Below are positions 7,742 to 16,955 of a stretch of 64,000 nucleotides of DNA, piece after piece. Every line of letters starts with the position of its first letter. The first letter of the stretch is position 1. The position numbers and the translations under genes are program-made. This stretch comes from CAIVAT01 sp964473485 (GTDB taxonomy: Bacteria > Bacteroidota > Bacteroidia > Bacteroidales > FEN-979): contig CAYYPH010000003.1 of NCBI GenBank assembly GCA_964473485.1, forward strand, positions 124,001 through 188,000, read 5' to 3'. The notes under the pieces are model-generated. The model had not been told where the DNA came from. It saw nothing but the letters and a program-made list of their open reading frames with translations, and searched no databases.

Positions 7742-10036
7742 TTATTTGTCACTTGGTGCATAGATCTGCGCCTGGTCACGGTATCCCGGAAGATCCTTGT
7801 ACCAGTCGGTAAAACTGGTGCCGCCAGATTCGGCCCAGGGGCCGAATTTCAGATTTCCGTATACGATCTGAACCTGCTCCCAGGTATAGGCATAGCTGTC
7901 GGGGATGCTGATCGCCCAGGGCAGATTGTTGTCCTTGGTTTTATAGTACTTTCCGGTTGCCGGGTCCGAATCATCGTCACCGGTCCCGAACAACGAAGGT
8001 TCCATCAGTGAAGTAGGGACGTGATCAGGCAGGTGGATCTCCACATTGCGCTGCATATCCTTGATGATGAATGGATTGTAAGGCGGTGCGCCAACGTCGG
8101 ACTGGTTTTGCGGGGTGGCAAAGTGGAGATTGATCCTGATGGTGTCGGAAACACCCAGCGGAAATCCTTTTTCGGTGTTGAAGAAGGATCCGCCGGTCCG
8201 GTGGATGACCTGTTCAACATTATCGATCACGATGATGACCGCCTTCTCCTGGTTGTTCTCCGTTCCGTTGGCGGCATTGCTGATGTACCCGTAGGTCAGC
8301 TTTTGCCCGTTAACCGATTCAATGGCGGCAGGCAACACACCATCGAACTGCCATCCGAAACCATTCTGCAGGTAAGCCCCCACCGCACGTATGTAAAAGG
8401 TCGGTTTCACATCCACCACCTTGTTCTGGGCATTGGTGATATACCAGTAATTGCAGTCGATCACCATGTCGTTCAGGTCATAATCGCCCTTACTGGGCCA
8501 AAGATCTTCGAATGCCAGCGAGCCGAATTTGTTTTTGGCCGGATAATAATTGTCGTAGGCACGGGTCGGATCATCGGGGTAATCATCAAGATTGTCCGGA
8601 ACACCATCGCCGTCGCGGTCGCCGGTGGGAGGATTATCCGGCTGATTTCCGACCGGATTACAATCCGAAACCGGAATAGTAACAGTTGTATTGGCGATGG
8701 ATTTCAAGGTTGCCCCGTTTTTGAAATTGTCCGGGTAACTTCCGGCCAGCAGGGTGCCGTTGAGTGTGAGAAATTCGATCGGTCCGTCAATATATTTGTT
8801 GCCGTTGATCCTGGCCGAGCTGGTAGCCTTGATCACGTTGGTGCTTCCCTGGCCCTTGACATCATTGTTGACAATGAGATCGGTCGCCATGACCATCGAT
8901 TTGTTTTTTAATGTCAGGTTCGCGCCGCCATTGACAGTGGCTCCCAGGTAAGCACGCACAAACCCGGCATCGGAAATGTAGTCCACGTTGTTAAAGTTGA
9001 TATTCTCGTGACTGATGATGGCACATTCGTTATATACATCGCTTTGATTAAAGTTGATATCCCCGGTGACATCGATCAGCCCGGTGTTTGTCACCAGATT
9101 GATTGCGTTCCAGTGGCCGTTGACAATATACAGTGTGCCGGCATTTTCCAGCTCTCCCTTACTTCCGTTCATGTTATATTGGCCATTTATCGTCATCGTT
9201 CCGTAATTGGTCACCAGGTCGTCGGGATTGAAATTCGAATTGATGGTAACGGTACCCATGTTCATTACCTGTGCACCCTGGTTCAGGTTGAATGATCCGA
9301 TGGTGGCGGTGGAATTTGTATAGACCTCAAGATAGGAATTTCCGTTCATAGAAAGTGACCCGATAGATGCGTTTCCGCCTCCCGTGATCACCAGGTAGGC
9401 CTTGTCCTTATTTTTCGGTGCCATACTGATGGTACCGTTAAAGGTTCCGCAGATCTTCAGTTTTCCCTTGTCGATGCTGATGCTGCCGTTGTAGCTTGTG
9501 GTGATGCAATAGGTTTTTCCATCATTGATAGTGAAAGAACCGGGAGTCGGCGTTCCATCGCATCCCGAGTTGCAATCGGGATCGGTAACCACCTGAGCCG
9601 ACTTCAGTCCACTTTTGGTTCCCGGATTAAAGGTGTAGTTGATCGTTTCGGCCACAGGAACCGCGACAAGTTGCACCGAACCGTCCCCTGTTTTCATCTC
9701 CAGATAAAGATTTTTAACGGCTGTGGGAATACGTACAGTGGATACAAAGGGGTAGTTGTACCCTGCCGAACCGGTCAGGAGAACCAGGCCGCCCTCCAGG
9801 GGGTTGCCGTCATAAACGGTGATCTTCGAGAGCAGACCGACTGCATCCGGAAGATTCACGCCGATGTTGAGGTTGATTACTTTAGAAGATTCCCAGTTAA
9901 AGGTGGCTGGCACCTTCAGATCTTCCATTTTTTTGGGCCCGTCGACCGGGGTGGGATCCGGATCCTTGTGGCAGGAAGTGATAACCAGGGTCATCATCAC
10001 AGCGACCAGGAGAAAAAGTCTGTATGTGCGGATCAT
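7742..10036 (-). CDS. LruC-domain lipoprotein, short paralogue
   Basis: A 764-residue lipoprotein (lipobox VITSC near residue 21). It has the same plan as the gene downstream: an N-terminal beta domain with the shared pattern of DLKVP and INLN strands, then a repeat-rich region (about 170-440) of short Asn/Gly/Thr strands such as INGQYNMNGS. A DRDGDGVPDNLDDYPDDP calcium-type motif (about 472) and a C-terminal LruC domain (FEDLWPSKGDYDLNDMV) follow. It lacks the four He_PIG domains of its neighbour. A strong promoter lies directly upstream and a duplicated terminator follows. The likely role is a surface-exposed structural or adhesive lipoprotein; no catalytic motif is visible. Confidence 0.87.
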   Translation of the reverse strand: MIRTYRLFLLVAVMMTLVITSCHKDPDPTPVDGPKKMEDLKVPATFNWESSKVINLNIGVNLPDAVGLLSKITVYDGNPLEGGLVLLTGSAGYNYPFVSTVRIPTAVKNLYLEMKTGDGSVQLVAVPVAETINYTFNPGTKSGLKSAQVVTDPDCNSGCDGTPTPGSFTINDGKTYCITTSYNGSISIDKGKLKICGTFNGTISMAPKNKDKAYLVITGGGNASIGSLSMNGNSYLEVYTNSTATIGSFNLNQGAQVMNMGTVTINSNFNPDDLVTNYGTMTINGQYNMNGSKGELENAGTLYIVNGHWNAINLVTNTGLIDVTGDINFNQSDVYNECAIISHENINFNNVDYISDAGFVRAYLGATVNGGANLTLKNKSMVMATDLIVNNDVKGQGSTNVIKATSSARINGNKYIDGPIEFLTLNGTLLAGSYPDNFKNGATLKSIANTTVTIPVSDCNPVGNQPDNPPTGDRDGDGVPDNLDDYPDDPTRAYDNYYPAKNKFGSLAFEDLWPSKGDYDLNDMVIDCNYWYITNAQNKVVDVKPTFYIRAVGAYLQNGFGWQFDGVLPAAIESVNGQKLTYGYISNAANGTENNQEKAVIIVIDNVEQVIHRTGGSFFNTEKGFPLGVSDTIRINLHFATPQNQSDVGAPPYNPFIIKDMQRNVEIHLPDHVPTSLMEPSLFGTGDDDSDPATGKYYKTKDNNLPWAISIPDSYAYTWEQVQIVYGNLKFGPWAESGGTSFTDWYKDLPGYRDQAQIYAPSDK

Positions 10037-10098
10037 AAAACTTGTTTTAATGGGTTTATAAACAAAATTAAATTATTGAATACTCAAGATATAGTCTG

Positions 10099-10130
10099 CA
10101 AATATAACGCTGCCGGCCGGGCCTTGCAAA
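10099..10130 (-). promoter_or_regulatory. Promoter of the second LruC gene
   Basis: On the minus strand TTTG (10130 to 10127), a 20-base gap, then TATATTTG (10106 to 10099): both boxes match the Bacteroidota consensus. The start codon is 62 bases downstream. Confidence 0.6.
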
Positions 10131-10259
10131 CCTAAATTTGTTTTCGACGGCGCAGAATTAGTAAATGTATATAAAATGGTGATTTTTTGCCTTGCCATGG
10201 TTGTTGCGGGGCGGCATGCCATCGGTTGTCGGGGAAGACAATCCGAACAAAATAAACTT

Positions 10260-10267
10260 TACCTTTG
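10260..10267 (+). promoter_or_regulatory. -7 box for mnmA
   Basis: TACCTTTG matches TAnnTTTG and lies 27 bases before the chosen TTG start, implying a leader of roughly 20 bases. No convincing -33 box at the usual spacing. Confidence 0.45.
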
Positions 10268-10294
10268 CAGTTGAATTTTCCAGGAGAAAGCATT

Positions 10295-11374
10295 TTGAGA
10301 AAAAAAACAGTCATTGTCGGATTAAGCGGAGGGGTTGACTCGTCGGTAGCTGCCTATCTTTTAAAGGAGGAAGGTTATGAAGTCATTGGGGTCACGATGG
10401 CCATCTGGGACGGAAAATATCAATCGACGGGCAAGCATGCCTGCTATGGCTCCGATGAGGAGGAAGAGATCAGTGAAGCCCGTGAGATCGCCCTGAAGCT
10501 TGAGATACCCTATCATGTGTTCGATTGCGCCGCTGAATACAAGCAGGCGGTGCTGGAATACTTCAGGTCGGAATACCTCGCCGGGCGAACCCCGAATCCC
10601 TGCGTCCAATGCAACCAGCTTATCAAGTTCGGGATGCTGCCCCGGATGGCGGTTAAAAGCGGGATAAGTTTCGATTTCTTTGCCACCGGCCATTATGCAC
10701 GGGTAGCTTTCAGCGAAAAGTATGGGCGTTATGTGTTGAAGAAGGCAGCCGATCTGAAAAAGGATCAGACCTATTTCATCCATCGCCTTTCGCAGGAACA
10801 ATTGCGGACATTGCTGCTGCCCATTGGAGAATTCAGTAAGCCCATGATCAAGGAACTGGCCCGGAAGGTTGGTTTGACCGTGGAAGACATAGAGGAGAGC
10901 CAGGATTTCTACAGCGGCGATTATAAGGACCTGCTGGAGGTGGAGGAAAACCCGGGCGAAATCGTAACCTCCGGAGGTAAAGTTCTGGGCCGGCACAAAG
11001 GCATCTGGAATTACACCATCGGTCAGCGCAAAGGCCTGGGTGTAGCCTTTTCAGAGCCGCTTTATGTGATTGGTTTTGATAAAGCACTCAACAGGGTTAT
11101 CGTCGGAACAAGAAACGAAACATATAAAACCCGCTTCATCGTTGAGGATCTCAACTGGGTTGCCCTTCCTGCCCTTGATCACGGTATCGGATGCATGGTC
11201 AGGATCCGGTCAGCCCAGAAAGAGAAAGAAGCCCATGCCGAGCCCATGGAGGATGGTACCGTCATGGTTACTTTTTACCATCCCAATGATGCCATTGCCC
11301 CCGGTCAGAGCGCCGTTCTTTACGATGACGATGTGGTTCTCGGAGGCGGGATCATTAAGAAAGTGATGGATTAG
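10295..11374 (+). CDS. mnmA: tRNA-specific 2-thiouridylase MnmA-like protein
   Basis: MnmA activates U34 of tRNA-Lys, -Glu and -Gln with ATP and inserts sulphur to give 2-thiouridine. The frame has no suitable ATG. TTG at 10295 was chosen because AGGAG lies at 10282-10286, 8 bases upstream, and the protein then begins MRKKTVIVGLSGGVDSS, with the PP-loop SGGVDSS at the usual place. Length is 359 residues, normal for the family. The first catalytic cysteine region is PNPCVQCN (C103, C106). The second active-site cysteine, expected in a xxICF context, is absent: the matching stretch reads ESQDFYSGD with Tyr206 in that position. HYAR and GQRKGLG motifs are present. The unusual site could mean a variant sulphur-transfer mechanism; a paralogue elsewhere may do the canonical job. 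Confidence 0.85.
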   Translation: MRKKTVIVGLSGGVDSSVAAYLLKEEGYEVIGVTMAIWDGKYQSTGKHACYGSDEEEEISEAREIALKLEIPYHVFDCAAEYKQAVLEYFRSEYLAGRTPNPCVQCNQLIKFGMLPRMAVKSGISFDFFATGHYARVAFSEKYGRYVLKKAADLKKDQTYFIHRLSQEQLRTLLLPIGEFSKPMIKELARKVGLTVEDIEESQDFYSGDYKDLLEVEENPGEIVTSGGKVLGRHKGIWNYTIGQRKGLGVAFSEPLYVIGFDKALNRVIVGTRNETYKTRFIVEDLNWVALPALDHGIGCMVRIRSAQKEKEAHAEPMEDGTVMVTFYHPNDAIAPGQSAVLYDDDVVLGGGIIKKVMD

Positions 11375-11453
11375 AGATGTGATGGCCCAGGTAACCTGCG
11401 GCATCTCCGGATGGGTGACCGGCATTGAAGGTTCAGTTAATATAAGAAAACCA

Positions 11454-13259
11454 ATGAATATTGTACAAAGATCATTCTACGGCAGGTTCAGATGGCTGGC
11501 CATCGTGCTCCTGCTCACCACCACTGAGGTTTTTTCGCAGGTCTATGAAATTACCCCGGCCCTGCTCCGGCAATATGTTGAATTCCTTGCCTCCGATTCG
11601 CTGAAAGGGCGCAAACCCGGCACCCCTGAGATAGAGGTGGCCGCCAGGTACATCCGTGATCATTTTCAAAAAGCCGGATTGCAGGTGATGGGTGATGATG
11701 GTTTTCAATGGTTTGAGATCGTTACCGATGTGAATCTTGGAACGGATAACAGCGTTGGATTCGACGGGTATGAAGCTTCATTGAAAACTGATTTTATTCC
11801 GCTCTCCTTTTCATCGTCGGCTAGGGTAAAAGCACCGCTGATCTTTGCCGGGTTTGGTTTCGACATCGACACCGACAGCCTGAAATGGAGCGATTACAAG
11901 GGAGTGGATGTGAAAGGGAAGTGGCTGATGATATTGCGGGGCGATCCTGACCCTGACAATCCCGACAGCAGGTTCATTCCTTACAGTGATCTGCGAAGCA
12001 AGGTGCTGGCAGCCAAGGACCGCGGAGCAGCGGGTGTGTTTTTTGTCACTCCCAGGGCGATGGAGAAAGAGGATAAGCTGATCGCGCTGGTGGTCGAAAA
12101 CAATGAAGTAACCGCCGGAATACCGGTTCTCAGCATCACCCGCGATCTGGCCAACAAAATGCTGAAAAAGAGCGGGCTGACGGTCGACAGCCTGAACCGG
12201 TCGATCATGAAGGAGATGATGCCGAAAAGTTTTGAAACAAATCTTGTGGTGACCGCCTCATCCGATGTAGTTCAGAAAAGAGAGAAAACAGCCAACGTGA
12301 TCGGCTTGCTCCCGGGAACTGACCCGGTTCTCCGTGATGAATACCTTGTCGTCGGCGCTCATTACGACCACCTCGGTCTCGGCGGTCCCGGTTCCGGTTC
12401 GAGAATGCCCGACACGGTCGCCGTCCATAACGGGGCCGACGACAACGCCTCCGGTGTGGCCATGGTCATGGCCCTTGCCGGAAAGTTTGGCGCACAACCC
12501 CGCGCAACCAAAAGAAGTATCATCTTCGTGGCTTTCAGTGCCGAGGAGATCGGTTTACTCGGGTCGAAATACTTCGTCAGTCATCCCCCGGTAAACATTA
12601 AAAGCATCAGGACCATGTTCAATTTCGACATGGTAGGCCGGTTCGACAAGGAGAAGAATTCAATTTCCGTCAGCGGCACAGGTACTTCGGCCGAAGCAGA
12701 TTCGCTCCTGCGACTCAGGGAATCCGGTTTGAGCTTTTCGGTTGTTCACTCCCCCGATGGCTACGGACCTTCGGACCATGCTGCTTTCTATTCGGCTAAC
12801 ATTCCGGTGTTCTATTTTAACACGGGCGTGCACACCGATTACCACACTCCCTTTGATGATGTTGAAAAACTGGATTTCGATGCGCAGAAAGCGGTTGGTG
12901 ATTATGCCTACGAGGTAATACGTACCGTTGATGAACAGCCTGCCGCACTTACTTTCAGGGAATCGGGAAAAAAAGAGGGATCGGGCCGGATGGGTCGCCG
13001 TTTGAAAGTAACACTCGGGATCATGCCTGACTTCGCGGGAACCGAGAAAAAGGGGCTCAGGATCGACGGGGTCACCAAAGATGGACCGGCCGACAAAGGA
13101 GGAATGCTGAAAGGAGATATCATTGTTGCCATCAACGGATTGCCGGTCGGAAATATTTACGAATACATGTCGAGGCTGCAGAAACTCCGGCATGGAACGA
13201 CTGTCAATGTGGAGGTGATCCGCAATAACCGGAATGAGGTGTTGATCATCCAGTTATGA
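11454..13259 (+). CDS. M28 family zinc peptidase with PA insert and C-terminal PDZ domain, exported
   Basis: The start at ATG 11454 is preferred over an in-frame ATG at 11379, because it places a clean signal peptide (MNIVQRSFYGRF... ending VFSQ) at the N-terminus of a 601-residue protein. A protease-associated insert (about 100-260) precedes the M28 core. Metal ligands and catalytic residues are visible in HYDHLG (H303, D305), GADDNASG (D329/D330) and SAEEIGLLGS (E364, E365), with a later SDHAAF motif. A PDZ domain occupies about 505-601 (DGPADKGGMLKGDIIVAING). It probably acts as a periplasmic or surface aminopeptidase. The gene starts 79 bases after mnmA and may be read through from it, though the functions are unrelated. 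Confidence 0.92.
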   Translation: MNIVQRSFYGRFRWLAIVLLLTTTEVFSQVYEITPALLRQYVEFLASDSLKGRKPGTPEIEVAARYIRDHFQKAGLQVMGDDGFQWFEIVTDVNLGTDNSVGFDGYEASLKTDFIPLSFSSSARVKAPLIFAGFGFDIDTDSLKWSDYKGVDVKGKWLMILRGDPDPDNPDSRFIPYSDLRSKVLAAKDRGAAGVFFVTPRAMEKEDKLIALVVENNEVTAGIPVLSITRDLANKMLKKSGLTVDSLNRSIMKEMMPKSFETNLVVTASSDVVQKREKTANVIGLLPGTDPVLRDEYLVVGAHYDHLGLGGPGSGSRMPDTVAVHNGADDNASGVAMVMALAGKFGAQPRATKRSIIFVAFSAEEIGLLGSKYFVSHPPVNIKSIRTMFNFDMVGRFDKEKNSISVSGTGTSAEADSLLRLRESGLSFSVVHSPDGYGPSDHAAFYSANIPVFYFNTGVHTDYHTPFDDVEKLDFDAQKAVGDYAYEVIRTVDEQPAALTFRESGKKEGSGRMGRRLKVTLGIMPDFAGTEKKGLRIDGVTKDGPADKGGMLKGDIIVAINGLPVGNIYEYMSRLQKLRHGTTVNVEVIRNNRNEVLIIQL

Positions 13260-13286
13260 CCATGGTTATCCTTACTGAACGATTAT

Positions 13287-13688
13287 ATGGAGGTTGATTC
13301 TTTTTTTTCGGAAGTATTTCTGCTGAAATTCATTAAATTCAGCATTGTAGGATTTTCCGGCGTATTTGTCGATTTCGGGATTACCTTCATTGCCAAGGAA
13401 TTTCTGAAAATCCAGAAATATATTGCCAACACCGGTGGTTTTGTGGTTGCCGCCTCCTCCAATTATATCCTGAACCGCGTCTGGACCTTTCACAGTACAA
13501 ACCCGAACATCATGCTCGAATTCACCCGGTTTTTCAGTATCGCACTCATCGGACTGGTAATCAACCTGATGATTATCTGGGCGATGTCAGGAAAATTTAA
13601 GGTGAATTTTTATCTTTCGAAACTGGTAGCCACCATCGTGGTTATGCTTTGGAACTTCCTGATAAACGCTTACTATACCTTCGCCTGA
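13287..13688 (+). CDS. GtrA-family membrane protein
   Basis: A 133-residue protein with four predicted membrane helices (about 15-32, 42-60, 74-95, 104-128) and the GtrA-type pattern NYILNRVWTF at the end of helix 2. GtrA proteins are small flippase-like membrane proteins implicated in moving lipid-linked sugars across the inner membrane, usually beside glycosyltransferases. None is seen here, so its substrate is unknown. It follows the M28 gene by 27 bases and is convergent with the ChaN-like gene. Confidence 0.88.
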   Translation: MEVDSFFSEVFLLKFIKFSIVGFSGVFVDFGITFIAKEFLKIQKYIANTGGFVVAASSNYILNRVWTFHSTNPNIMLEFTRFFSIALIGLVINLMIIWAMSGKFKVNFYLSKLVATIVVMLWNFLINAYYTFA

Positions 13689-13744
13689 AAGAATAGTCGT
13701 GGTATAAGAACGGGTCAGATTTTCAGGTTGTCTGCAACAAGGTG

Positions 13745-14626
13745 TCAGTTTCCCTTTGTCATGGAGGAGGGGATGAGGATGATGAAATCAGCTTTCCGAT
13801 GATCGGCTTTTGCCAGCGTGTCAATATCCTCCTGTTCAATACAACTGATGGTCATAATCTTTAATTCGTAGCTGGTTTTCCGGATGGCCTGGTTCAGGTA
13901 CCACACGATTCCCTGGTAGTTGTCGCTGTGGTACGATCCGTTGATATGGAGGATGGTCTTCTCGGAAAAAGCGCCGTTTTTGGTGATGAAGTGGGCCATG
14001 GTGGCATCTTTGATGGCCTGCGCCTTCGCGAGGTTCGGTGTGACATGCGATCCCTGGCCCGCATTTTTAAGAATCGAGGCATAACACTCCAGGGTGTCGG
14101 GATATTTGATCGGCAGGGGTGCGATCATGCCGCGCTGCATGGCATTGATGCTGTCGAGACCCTCAAATCCCTTCTGGTTTACAATGGCGGCATAACGCCT
14201 GGGAATATTGGTCGCAACTACCTGAATCCCCTTTTCCCGGGCGAAATCCACGACAGGGGCATAATCGGTCTTGTAGTTTCCCCATATTTTTGCTTCCGCT
14301 TCGAAGTCCTTTTTCCGGATCATCTTTGCAATGTATTCATTCAGCAGGAGCTGGTCGTCGGCCTCGAACATCTCCATGCCGATGACAAGATTGCTCTTTT
14401 TCAATTCATAAAGATCGCGGGTGAGTTCGTACTCGAGCCAATGACAGATCGGATTGTTATGAAGTTCTCCGAAAAAGATGATATCGGCATTCCGCGCAGC
14501 CTTGACCAGGTCTCCGTAATCGGCCTTGCTGCCTTTTGAAGTAAAGATTTTATATGCCGGTTTATCGCTTTTCATCGATAAAAAGGTCAGCGTGACGGCG
14601 ATCAGAAACAGGGATTTGACTTTCAT
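13745..14626 (-). CDS. ChaN-like protein (iron/heme-associated family), exported
   Basis: A 293-residue protein with an N-terminal hydrophobic signal (MKVKSLFLIAVTLTFLSM) but no cysteine, so unlike typical ChaN it is probably not a lipoprotein. The family core is visible: FFGELHNNPICHWLEYEL near residues 50-67, the MEMFEADDQ segment, and NIPRRYA in the middle. ChaN of Campylobacter binds heme pairs; a heme or iron role here is therefore family knowledge, not shown by sequence. It is the last gene of the nine-gene operon, 39 bases after cytidine deaminase. hemD four genes upstream gives a weak tetrapyrrole link. Confidence 0.85.
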   Translation of the reverse strand: MKVKSLFLIAVTLTFLSMKSDKPAYKIFTSKGSKADYGDLVKAARNADIIFFGELHNNPICHWLEYELTRDLYELKKSNLVIGMEMFEADDQLLLNEYIAKMIRKKDFEAEAKIWGNYKTDYAPVVDFAREKGIQVVATNIPRRYAAIVNQKGFEGLDSINAMQRGMIAPLPIKYPDTLECYASILKNAGQGSHVTPNLAKAQAIKDATMAHFITKNGAFSEKTILHINGSYHSDNYQGIVWYLNQAIRKTSYELKIMTISCIEQEDIDTLAKADHRKADFIILIPSSMTKGN

Positions 14627-14665
14627 GGTATGCTTTGTATGGTTTATTGGGCAATGTTCTTGATA

Positions 14666-15160
14666 TCAGGTTTTTTCCATCAGGCCGGGTTCGTAAAAGG
14701 AGAGCGGTAGCGTTTCAGCGACACTCCCGATCACATAAACCCGACCCGAAGATCCTGCAAGGATAAGCCGGATATTCCGGCTGAAACGGAGTTCCTGCTC
14801 AACCAGCGCCTGCCGGCAGATACCGCACGGGGTAACGGGGTTATCAACACCGAACCGTCCGGAATGTGCAGTGATTGCAACGACCTCGATGGCCACACCG
14901 GGATAGGTGTGCATGGCATGATAGAGCGCCACCCTTTCGGCGCAACTTCCCGCGGGGAAAGATGCATTTTCCTGGTTGCTTCCGGTAACGATCTCGCCGT
15001 TGGCCAACAGGATGGCGGCGCCGACATGGTAGCCTGAGTAGGGAGCATATGAGCCTTCAAGCGCCTGCCTTGCCAGTTCAAGCAAAAGCCGGTCGTTGCT
15101 GTCAAGCGCTGACGGGTCGTCAAAGGCCCTGTACTGAAATGTATTTTCGTGCAGGGTCAT
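14666..15160 (-). CDS. cdd: Cytidine deaminase
   Basis: Deaminates cytidine and deoxycytidine to uridine and deoxyuridine in pyrimidine salvage. The 164-residue protein carries the zinc site typical of the tetrameric family: C73-A74-E75 in GSCAERVAL, with E75 the proton shuttle, and C112/C115 in PCGICRQ. The substrate loop NQENASFP is also present. Its ATG overlaps the stop of the S41 protease gene in an ATGA arrangement (15157-15160), implying translational coupling. The extra N-terminal 20 residues are slightly longer than in short bacterial forms. Confidence 0.95.
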   Translation of the reverse strand: MTLHENTFQYRAFDDPSALDSNDRLLLELARQALEGSYAPYSGYHVGAAILLANGEIVTGSNQENASFPAGSCAERVALYHAMHTYPGVAIEVVAITAHSGRFGVDNPVTPCGICRQALVEQELRFSRNIRLILAGSSGRVYVIGSVAETLPLSFYEPGLMEKT

Positions 15161-16893
15161 GGGATATCGGTCTCAACGGGTAAATCATCCTCCTCTTCAT
15201 CACCTTTCACCTGAATCTCAGGCTTGGGCTGCTGGTAACGGCCCGACAGGATGGCCAGGTACTTTTCATTGTCCCTGATCAGGTCGATGGCGTCGTCCAA
15301 CTCCTTGTCACCCTTCATGGCCGAGATGATCTTGCCTTTCTGGTAATAGTACCGGGTAATGATCTCGAGTTTGAGAAGCTCTCTTATCTGATCCTGGTAT
15401 CGTTTCAGATCCTCCTGTTTTTCAGCCGCTATTTTCTCTTTGAGCCGGCTGTAATCTGCTGCAATGATATCAAAAGTATTGTCTTTCGTGGTTTCGGTCT
15501 TCAGTTCTTCGAGCGCCCTCTCACTCCGCGTGGTATATGAATAATCCTTTCCTTCAATGTATTTCAGGAAATCCTGATAAATGGAATCGGTTATTTCGAA
15601 CTGATCGGGAGGCGGAATGGTGGGATTCTTCCGTTCGAATTCAGTGGCAAAATCAAAGATCAGATATTTCGAGTACAAGGCCAGGGAGATGCGGCTGAAT
15701 TTCCTCGGACTGGTTACGATATCGGGCAGAATGCCGCCGCCGTCGTAAACGGTCCGGCCATTCTTGGTTTTAAAAGCCCTTATGAGCGAATCGGGCATCT
15801 TACCAAAAGAACCGTCCTTGTTTTTGTGCTCATAATCAATGGCCTGGATGCACCGTCCGCTGGGGATATAGTACTTGGCAACGGTGATTTTCATTTGGGC
15901 GTTGTAGCTCAGGGGCACGACATTTTGCACCAACCCCTTGCCGAAGGTCCTTTGCCCGATGATCACCCCCCGGTCAAGGTCCTGAAGCGACCCGGCAAGG
16001 ATTTCACTGGCCGATGCGCTTTGCCGGTCGACGAGCACGACCACGGGAATGGCGAGATCGACCGGCGGGCTCATGGTGTAGTGGGTCCGGTTCTTATCGG
16101 GCATTTTACCCTTGGTGCTCACGATCTCCTGGCCCCGCTCTACGAAAAGATTGGCAATGTCGACCGCCTCGTTGAGTAACCCGCCTCCGTTCCCCCGCAG
16201 GTCGATGATGATCCCTTTTGGTTGGTTGCCTTCCCTCAGTTTGAGAAATGCCTGGCGCATCTCCTTGCCGGCGTTCTGGGTGAAACCCGAAAGTTTGATG
16301 TATCCGATATCCCCGGCCAGCATTTTGGAGTAAGGAATGTTGTCGATCTTGATGATCTCGCGGGTGATGTCCTTGACGATCGGCTCAGGGGTGCCTTCGC
16401 GTCGGATCAGGAGATGAACCGTTGATCCGGCCTGACCTTTCAGTATTGAACTGACATCATCATATGATTTGCCTTTGGTCGACTTGCCGTTAAGCTCAAT
16501 GATGCGGTCGCCTGCCTTGAGCCCGGCTTTCTGTGCCGGTGAACCTTCGTAAGGCTCCGAAATCACCACATAGTCGCCCTGCTGGTGTATCAGGGCTCCG
16601 ATCCCACCGTACTGACCGGTGGTGATGAACTTGTAATCCTCGACCTGCGACTCAGGGATAAAATTGGTATAGGGATCCAGCGATTCCAGCATGGCGTTGA
16701 TACCGGTCTGGGTAAGTTCGCCGGGGTTGATCCTGTCAACATAATCCAGGTCAAGTTCTTTGATGAGGTTCGAAAAAATATCAAGATTTTTCATGATCTC
16801 GAAACCCTGTTGGTCGGGAGCCTGGGCGGTGGCCGGTACCCAGATCGTAAGCAGTAATATTATGGTCAGAAAATATTTTCTCATGCGTTCCAT
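15157..16893 (-). CDS. S41 family C-terminal processing protease (CtpA-like)
   Basis: A 578-residue exported serine protease; the signal peptide ends near TATAQ (residue 24). M4 is an alternative start. A PDZ domain spans about 85-165, with SPAQKAGLKAGDRIIEL. The catalytic domain carries S292 in DRQSASASEIL and K319 in RTFGKGLVQ, the Ser/Lys dyad of CtpA/tail-specific proteases. The C-terminal 180 residues are charged and helical, as in Bacteroidota relatives. It probably degrades or trims periplasmic proteins recognised by their C-termini. It overlaps cytidine deaminase by 4 bases and follows yidD by 62 bases, so it belongs to the operon. Confidence 0.94.
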   Translation of the reverse strand: MERMRKYFLTIILLLTIWVPATAQAPDQQGFEIMKNLDIFSNLIKELDLDYVDRINPGELTQTGINAMLESLDPYTNFIPESQVEDYKFITTGQYGGIGALIHQQGDYVVISEPYEGSPAQKAGLKAGDRIIELNGKSTKGKSYDDVSSILKGQAGSTVHLLIRREGTPEPIVKDITREIIKIDNIPYSKMLAGDIGYIKLSGFTQNAGKEMRQAFLKLREGNQPKGIIIDLRGNGGGLLNEAVDIANLFVERGQEIVSTKGKMPDKNRTHYTMSPPVDLAIPVVVLVDRQSASASEILAGSLQDLDRGVIIGQRTFGKGLVQNVVPLSYNAQMKITVAKYYIPSGRCIQAIDYEHKNKDGSFGKMPDSLIRAFKTKNGRTVYDGGGILPDIVTSPRKFSRISLALYSKYLIFDFATEFERKNPTIPPPDQFEITDSIYQDFLKYIEGKDYSYTTRSERALEELKTETTKDNTFDIIAADYSRLKEKIAAEKQEDLKRYQDQIRELLKLEIITRYYYQKGKIISAMKGDKELDDAIDLIRDNEKYLAILSGRYQQPKPEIQVKGDEEEDDLPVETDIP

Positions 16894-16955
16894 TATTGTC
16901 GTATTCGGTTCATTTTCAATTTCATATTTTTACTTAATCCTGGTTGCGCAACTTT

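Noticed and set aside
8021..8911. Long plus-strand ORF (296 codons) opposite the second LruC gene
   Set aside because: It lies wholly inside a real minus-strand lipoprotein gene, has no signal or known motif, and reads as an antisense frame of beta-repeat sequence.
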